In this document: piece by piece, positions 13,801 through 16,689 of the stretch
Layout of the letters: every line of letters starts with the position of its first letter
Numbering within the stretch: the first letter of the stretch is position 1
Origin: Patescibacteria group bacterium
Lineage (GTDB): Bacteria; Patescibacteriota; Minisyncoccia; Minisyncoccales; DG-74-1
Direction: 5' to 3'
Assembly: GCA_030016465.1 (NCBI GenBank)
Contig: JASEJL010000009.1
Span: 1-16,689 of the forward strand
Length of the DNA: 16,689 bases
The notes under the pieces: generated by a model
What the model saw: only the letters and a program-made list of their open reading frames with translations
Databases searched by the model: none
What the model was told of the DNA's origin: nothing
Position numbers and translations under genes: made by a program

Positions 13801-14451
13801 AACTTCTCCATATTTCAAAGACAAATCATGATACTCTATCTCAGATAAAACCTTTAGAGGTTTGATTAGCAAGACCTCCTCTTTAGCTTTATTCCTAGCC
13901 ATCTCCAACTCATTTATCTTTGACTTTTTAAGTTTTGAGTTTTGAGTTTTAGATTTAGATTTTAAGTTTTGACTTTTGAGTTTTGAATTGTATTCTTTCT
14001 CAATTTCTGCCAGGGCTTTCTTTTTTGCTTCTTCGTTAACACTGGTCACAATATAGGCAGCAAAATAAATTACCCTTTCCAATTGCTGCATTGGCAAATC
14101 TAAAATCATTCCCATTCTTGAAGGAACTCCTCTTAAAAACCAGATGTGGGAACAGGGACTTGCTAATTTAATATGACCCATCCTTTCTCTTCTAACTTGT
14201 GTCTTGGTTACCTCTACCCCACACCGATCACAAACCACCCCTTTGTAACGAACTTTTTTATATTTTCCGCAATAACATTCATAATCTTTTTCCGGTCCAA
14301 AAATCTTCTCACAAAAAAGGCCGTCTTTTTCCGCTCGCTGAGTCCGGTAATTAATGGTTTCTGGTTTTTGTACCTCGCCTTTGGACCAACTCAAAATCTC
14401 CTCCGGCGAAGCAATTTTTATACGAATTGCTTCTAAATCTTCAACACGCAT
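10843..14451 (-). CDS. rpoC: DNA-directed RNA polymerase subunit beta'
   Basis: The catalytic subunit of RNA polymerase. The 1202 residues run from the zinc ribbon (Cys59, Cys61, Cys74, Cys77) through the switch and rudder regions to the Mg-binding NADFDGDQM (Asp504, 506, 508), then the bridge helix and trigger loop (MTGMKGLVINP onward, about 756-825). The second zinc site is Cys830, Cys897, Cys904, Cys907, and the protein ends with the conserved segment around AASFQETSRVL. It follows rpoB by 45 bp, as usual; no Shine-Dalgarno sequence is visible. Two stretches look inserted: a Lys/Ser/Gln-rich coil at 155-179 from a heptanucleotide array, and residues about 998-1016 (ASQRNSSGMLRA) from a palindromic repeat within a beta-barrel-like segment. 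All catalytic features are intact. Confidence 0.98.
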   Translation of the reverse strand: MRVEDLEAIRIKIASPEEILSWSKGEVQKPETINYRTQRAEKDGLFCEKIFGPEKDYECYCGKYKKVRYKGVVCDRCGVEVTKTQVRRERMGHIKLASPCSHIWFLRGVPSRMGMILDLPMQQLERVIYFAAYIVTSVNEEAKKKALAEIEKEYNSKLKSQNLKSKSKTQNSKLKKSKINELEMARNKAKEEVLLIKPLKVLSEIEYHDLSLKYGEVFEAGTGAETLRKIFEKIDLKKEIEKMKKDLEESAPEAKRKILRRLKLFQGMLRAGVRPEWMFLTILPVLPPDLRPMVQLDGGRYASSDLNDLYRRVINRNNRLKYLLEINAPEVIIRNEKRMLQEAVDALIDNGMRKGIMTQATTGGRRPLKSLADMLKGKQGRFRQNLLGKRVDYSGRSVIVVGPELKINQVGIPKRMALELFKPFVIKKILEKELAYNVRAASRIIEEETDEVWASLEEVVKEKLVLLNRAPTLHRLSISAFYPILIEGESIRIHPMICRAFNADFDGDQMAVYLPLSDLAQKESRERMLASLNLLKPATGTPIVTLYQDIVLGCYWLTRIIEGVKGEGKIFGSFTEAILAYEFGDIDLRAKIQIRQTKPMGSIETSVGRILFNQALPNNFPFQNKQIRVKDLEEIVAEIIEKYSLQVQEETLDKIKELGFEYSTLAGISWGIDDLIVPSEKKRILERAEKEIEKIGEHFKKGFLSNEEKRAKVISVWTRAKSEVEAQVSKTLPKDGPVFQIIDAGARGSWDQPVQMTGMKGLVINPLGQIIELPVKNSYKEGFDVLEYFISTHGARKGTADTALRTATAGYLTRRLVDVAHEVVISEEDCKTQQGIEVFRSDADEIGQNFFEKIVGRISLEDIQGVLKKGELIDWKNGEKIIKKQIEKVKIRSPLTCQSLRGVCQKCYGWDLGYNKLVGIGEAVGIVAAQAIGEPGTQLTMRTFHTGGVAGGGDITFGLPRVQEIFEARTPAGKAVIAEVDGTVVEITPKKTIRIKSEASQRNSSGMLRAKQNTKPKTEILEYQIPASAAIWVKKGEKVKKGQPLCEGNLDLKELFKLTRLENTWRYMIKEIQKIYVSQGAQIHDKHLEVIIRQMFSRVRIKEAGDSNFTPNEVVERAKFLEENMSLKKENKKLAKGVPILLGISRVALTTDSFLSAASFQETSRVLIKAAIEGKEDKLRGLKENVIIGKLIPAGTGFKKTN
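11422..11458. repeat. in-frame palindromic repeat inside rpoC
   Basis: CGTA (11426-11429) pairs with TACG (11445-11448) and ATCCC (11432-11436) pairs with GGAAT (11440-11444, one G-T pair), with a 2-nt bulge and a 3-nt loop. AGCC (11422-11425) and GGCT (11455-11458) add an outer arm. The segment encodes EASQRNSSGMLRA (about 998-1010), between strands that are normally joined by a short turn in RpoC. A short run of CAAAANN heptamers (11399-11420) adjoins it. Confidence 0.6.
13922..13984. repeat. heptanucleotide tandem array inside rpoC
   Basis: About nine consecutive units related to GAGTTTT (GACTTTT, AAGTTTT, AGATTTT and similar; one unit has lost a base) fill 13922-13984. Because seven is not a multiple of three, three units give a seven-residue period in the protein, seen as KLKSQNLKSKSKTQNSKLKKS (about 157-177). 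The frame stays open throughout. Confidence 0.8.
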
Positions 14452-14496
14452 AAATTTAATTTACAATTTACGAATTTTCAATTTACTAATGAAAAT

Positions 14497-16689
14497 TTAT
14501 TTCTCCTCTTCTTTGGGTTTTTCCTTCACCTCTACTGATAACCCCAGCGATTTTAACTCTGCCACCAATAAATTAAATGAGGCTGGTACATTTGGGGGTT
14601 TTATCGGTTCTCCTTTCAAAATGGCTTCGTAAGTAGTGGCCCGGCCCGGCACATCATCAGATTTAAAAGTAAGCATTTCCTGAAGGCAATGACTAGCTCC
14701 ATATCCTTCCAAGGCCCAAACCTCCATTTCACCAAATCTCTGACCGCCAAACTGGGACTTCCCACTTAAGGGCTGCTGGGTAATCAGAGAGTAAGGTCCG
14801 ATACTTCTCATATGAATTTTGTCTTCCACCATATGGATTAATTTCATTATATACATATAACCTACGGTAATTTTTTCCGAAAAGGGAAGGCCGGTTCTGC
14901 CATCATACAAAGTCACTTTGCCGTCTTCAGGTAGTCCTGCCCTTTTTAATTCCTCTTTAATTTTCTTTTCAGTTGCTCCAAAAAGGGCCGGCGAAATAGC
15001 GTAATATCCCAGTTTTTTGGCTGCCCAAGCTAAATGGGCTTCCAAAATTTGACCTAAATTCATTCTGGAGACAACGCCAATGGGACTCAAAATAACATCA
15101 ACCGGTCTGCCGTCTTCTAAAAAGGGCATTTCTTCTTCAGGCAAAACTTTGGAAATCACGCCTTTGTTGCCATGTCGGCCAGATAATTTATCTCCAGCCT
15201 GAATTTTCCTGATTTCGGCTACCTCAACCTCAATTCTTTTAATCACCCCTGGTTCCAGTTTGTAACCAAGCTCTCTAGAAAAAACTTTTACCCCGACCAC
15301 TTTTCCCCTTTTTCCGTGTTCCATCAAAAGAGAGGTATCTTTAACTTCTCTAGCCTTCTCGCCAAAAATCACCCTTAATAATCTTTCTTCAGCCGTTAAT
15401 TCGACCTCTCCCTTTGGCGAGATTTTGCCAACCAGAATACTGTTAGGTTCCACCTCAGCTCCAATTCTGACAATGCCTTCTTCGTCAAGGTCTTTTAATT
15501 TTTCTTCGGAAACATTGGGAATATCGGCAGTAGTTATTTCCGGGCCCAATTTTGTCTCCCGGACATCACAACTAAAACTCTCAATATGAATTGAGGTATA
15601 GACATCGTCCTTGACTAATCTTTCGGAAATCAAAATGGCATCTTCAAAATTACCTCCCCGCCAAGGCATGAAGGCAACTAAAACATTTTTGCCTAAAGAC
15701 AAATAGCCCTGATTAATCGCTCCGCCATCAGCCAAAACTTCTCCCTTTTTCACTCTTTTTCCTTTTTTCAACCCCTTGGCCAGCTTTTGATGAAAACAGG
15801 TATATTGATTTGTCCGGACAAAGGTTCTTAAATTAAAGGTTTTTGGTTTTTGGTTTTTAGGTTTGATTGTAATATGATTAGCATCGATTGCTGTGATAAT
15901 TCCATCTTCTTCAGCAATCACTTCCTGTCCTGAGTCTCTAGCCACTCTTTCTTCTAAGCCAGTCATTACCAGAGGCGGTTCGGGATTAATCAGAGGAACG
16001 GCTTGACGCTGCATATTGGAACCCATTAAGGCTCGGTTGGCATTATTATTCTGTAAAAAGGGTATTAAAGAAGTGGCAATCGATATTGATTGTTCTGGCG
16101 AAACATCAATAAAATCAATTTTATTTCTATCAGCCAGACCTGGTTCGGTCTTAATTCTGGCTTCAACTTTTTGAGGGATGATATAACCTTTTTCATCAAT
16201 CGGCACCCCGCCAGCAGCAATATTATATCTCTCTTCTTCATAGGCATTTAAATAATGGATCTCAGATGTCACCCTGCCCTTTTCCACCTTAAAATAAGGA
16301 GTTTCTAAAAAGCCGTAGGGATTAACTCGGGCAAAAGTGGCCAAATGGTTAACCAATCCGATGTTAGGACCTTCTGGCGTCTGAATGGGACAAATCCGGC
16401 CGTAATGGGAAGGTTGAACATCTCTTACCTCAAAACCGGCCCTCTCTCTGGTTAAACCCCCAGGTCCGGTGGATGACAATCTTCTTTTGTGTTCCAACTC
16501 GGCCAAAGGATTTTCATTATCCATAAACTGGCTCATCTGGGAAGAGGTGAAAAATTCCTTAACCACCGCCATTACTGGTCGAGGATTAATTAACTGAATG
16601 GGAGTCAGAGTAAAAATATCCAAGGTTGACATTCGGTCTTTAATAATCCTCTCCATTCTCATTAAGCCCACTCGCAACCGATTAATCAA
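14497..16689 (-). CDS. rpoB: DNA-directed RNA polymerase subunit beta (5' part outside the window)
   Basis: The C-terminal 730 residues or so of RpoB; the gene enters from the right edge, so the first visible codon (TTG) is internal. Recognised segments: the rifampicin-pocket region SSQMSQFMDNENPLAELEHK with RRLSSTGPGG, then RAGFEVRDVQPSHYGRICPIQTPEGPNIGL, the core LMGSNMQRQAVPL, FMPWRGGNFEDAI, GDKLSGRHGNKGV, and the C-terminal clamp VWALEGYGASHCLQEML. In E. coli numbering Gln513, Phe514, Asp516, His526, Arg529 and Ser531 are kept while Leu533 is Thr. A heptamer repeat encodes KPKNQKPK within a variable domain. The protein ends in a charged KEKPKEEEK tail, 45 bp before rpoC. Confidence 0.97.
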   Translation of the reverse strand: MINRLRVGLMRMERIIKDRMSTLDIFTLTPIQLINPRPVMAVVKEFFTSSQMSQFMDNENPLAELEHKRRLSSTGPGGLTRERAGFEVRDVQPSHYGRICPIQTPEGPNIGLVNHLATFARVNPYGFLETPYFKVEKGRVTSEIHYLNAYEEERYNIAAGGVPIDEKGYIIPQKVEARIKTEPGLADRNKIDFIDVSPEQSISIATSLIPFLQNNNANRALMGSNMQRQAVPLINPEPPLVMTGLEERVARDSGQEVIAEEDGIITAIDANHITIKPKNQKPKTFNLRTFVRTNQYTCFHQKLAKGLKKGKRVKKGEVLADGGAINQGYLSLGKNVLVAFMPWRGGNFEDAILISERLVKDDVYTSIHIESFSCDVRETKLGPEITTADIPNVSEEKLKDLDEEGIVRIGAEVEPNSILVGKISPKGEVELTAEERLLRVIFGEKAREVKDTSLLMEHGKRGKVVGVKVFSRELGYKLEPGVIKRIEVEVAEIRKIQAGDKLSGRHGNKGVISKVLPEEEMPFLEDGRPVDVILSPIGVVSRMNLGQILEAHLAWAAKKLGYYAISPALFGATEKKIKEELKRAGLPEDGKVTLYDGRTGLPFSEKITVGYMYIMKLIHMVEDKIHMRSIGPYSLITQQPLSGKSQFGGQRFGEMEVWALEGYGASHCLQEMLTFKSDDVPGRATTYEAILKGEPIKPPNVPASFNLLVAELKSLGLSVEVKEKPKEEEK
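15838..15865. repeat. heptanucleotide repeat inside rpoB
   Basis: Three perfect GGTTTTT units (15838-15844, 15845-15851, 15852-15858) are followed after one base by a partial copy. On the coding strand they read as CCAAAAA-type units and encode KPKNQKPK in a variable beta-subunit loop. The 7-bp period matches the array in rpoC. Confidence 0.65.

Noticed and set aside
16285..16580. Rifampicin resistance from the RpoB sequence
   Set aside because: Leu533 is Thr, but Gln513, Phe514, Asp516, His526, Arg529 and Ser531 are all kept, so no clear prediction can be made.
1..16689. tRNA, rRNA, riboswitch or replication origin
   Set aside because: No cloverleaf, rRNA-like segment, known riboswitch core or DnaA-box cluster was recognised by eye; spacers are short and AT-rich.

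Overview
The window looks like chromosome from an ultrasmall Candidate Phyla Radiation (Patescibacteria) bacterium, probably a Parcubacteria-like lineage. This is inferred from low G+C, compact gene packing, a minimal S6 and S18, almost no Shine-Dalgarno sequences, and a PaaX/Cas2-fold protein of the kind often annotated as Cas2 in these genomes. No database search was possible, so lineage and family names rest on recognised motifs.

Layout. Positions 1-287 are non-coding and hold a 7-bp tandem repeat and a strong terminator hairpin. A minus-strand pair follows: a membrane-anchored HtrA protease (288-1595), preceded in its operon by a phosphohexomutase (1582-2952). An 18-bp gap with two back-to-back promoters separates this pair from a plus-strand cluster: ychF, then rpsF-ssb-rpsR (2971-5232). 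The cluster runs tail-to-tail into recA (minus, 5209-6207), overlapping by 24 bp. Everything further right is on the minus strand: a PaaX/Cas2-like gene (6340-6921), ftsK (7006-10668), rpoC (10843-14451) and the 3' part of rpoB (14497 to the edge).

The genes are mostly core housekeeping: transcription (RpoB, RpoC), ribosome and single-strand DNA binding (S6, SSB, S18), recombination (RecA), chromosome segregation (FtsK), envelope proteolysis (HtrA) and sugar-phosphate metabolism.

The unusual content is layered on these genes. (1) A 477-residue intein with a LAGLIDADG endonuclease domain sits inside the FtsK Walker A motif. It appears to start with Thr, and one endonuclease motif has Asn in place of the usual Asp. 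(2) The PaaX/Cas2-like gene lies between two 36-bp near-palindromes that match at 35 of 36 positions. One overlaps its own promoter and the other lies just upstream of the recA promoter. This could be a self-contained regulatory circuit or a small mobile unit. (3) Several genes have a -10 box that puts the transcription start at or within a few bases of the start codon, suggesting leaderless mRNAs. (4) Palindromic and heptanucleotide repeats of intergenic type occur in frame inside rpoC, rpoB, ftsK and the intein, and a REPIN-like inverted-repeat unit lies between rpoC and ftsK.
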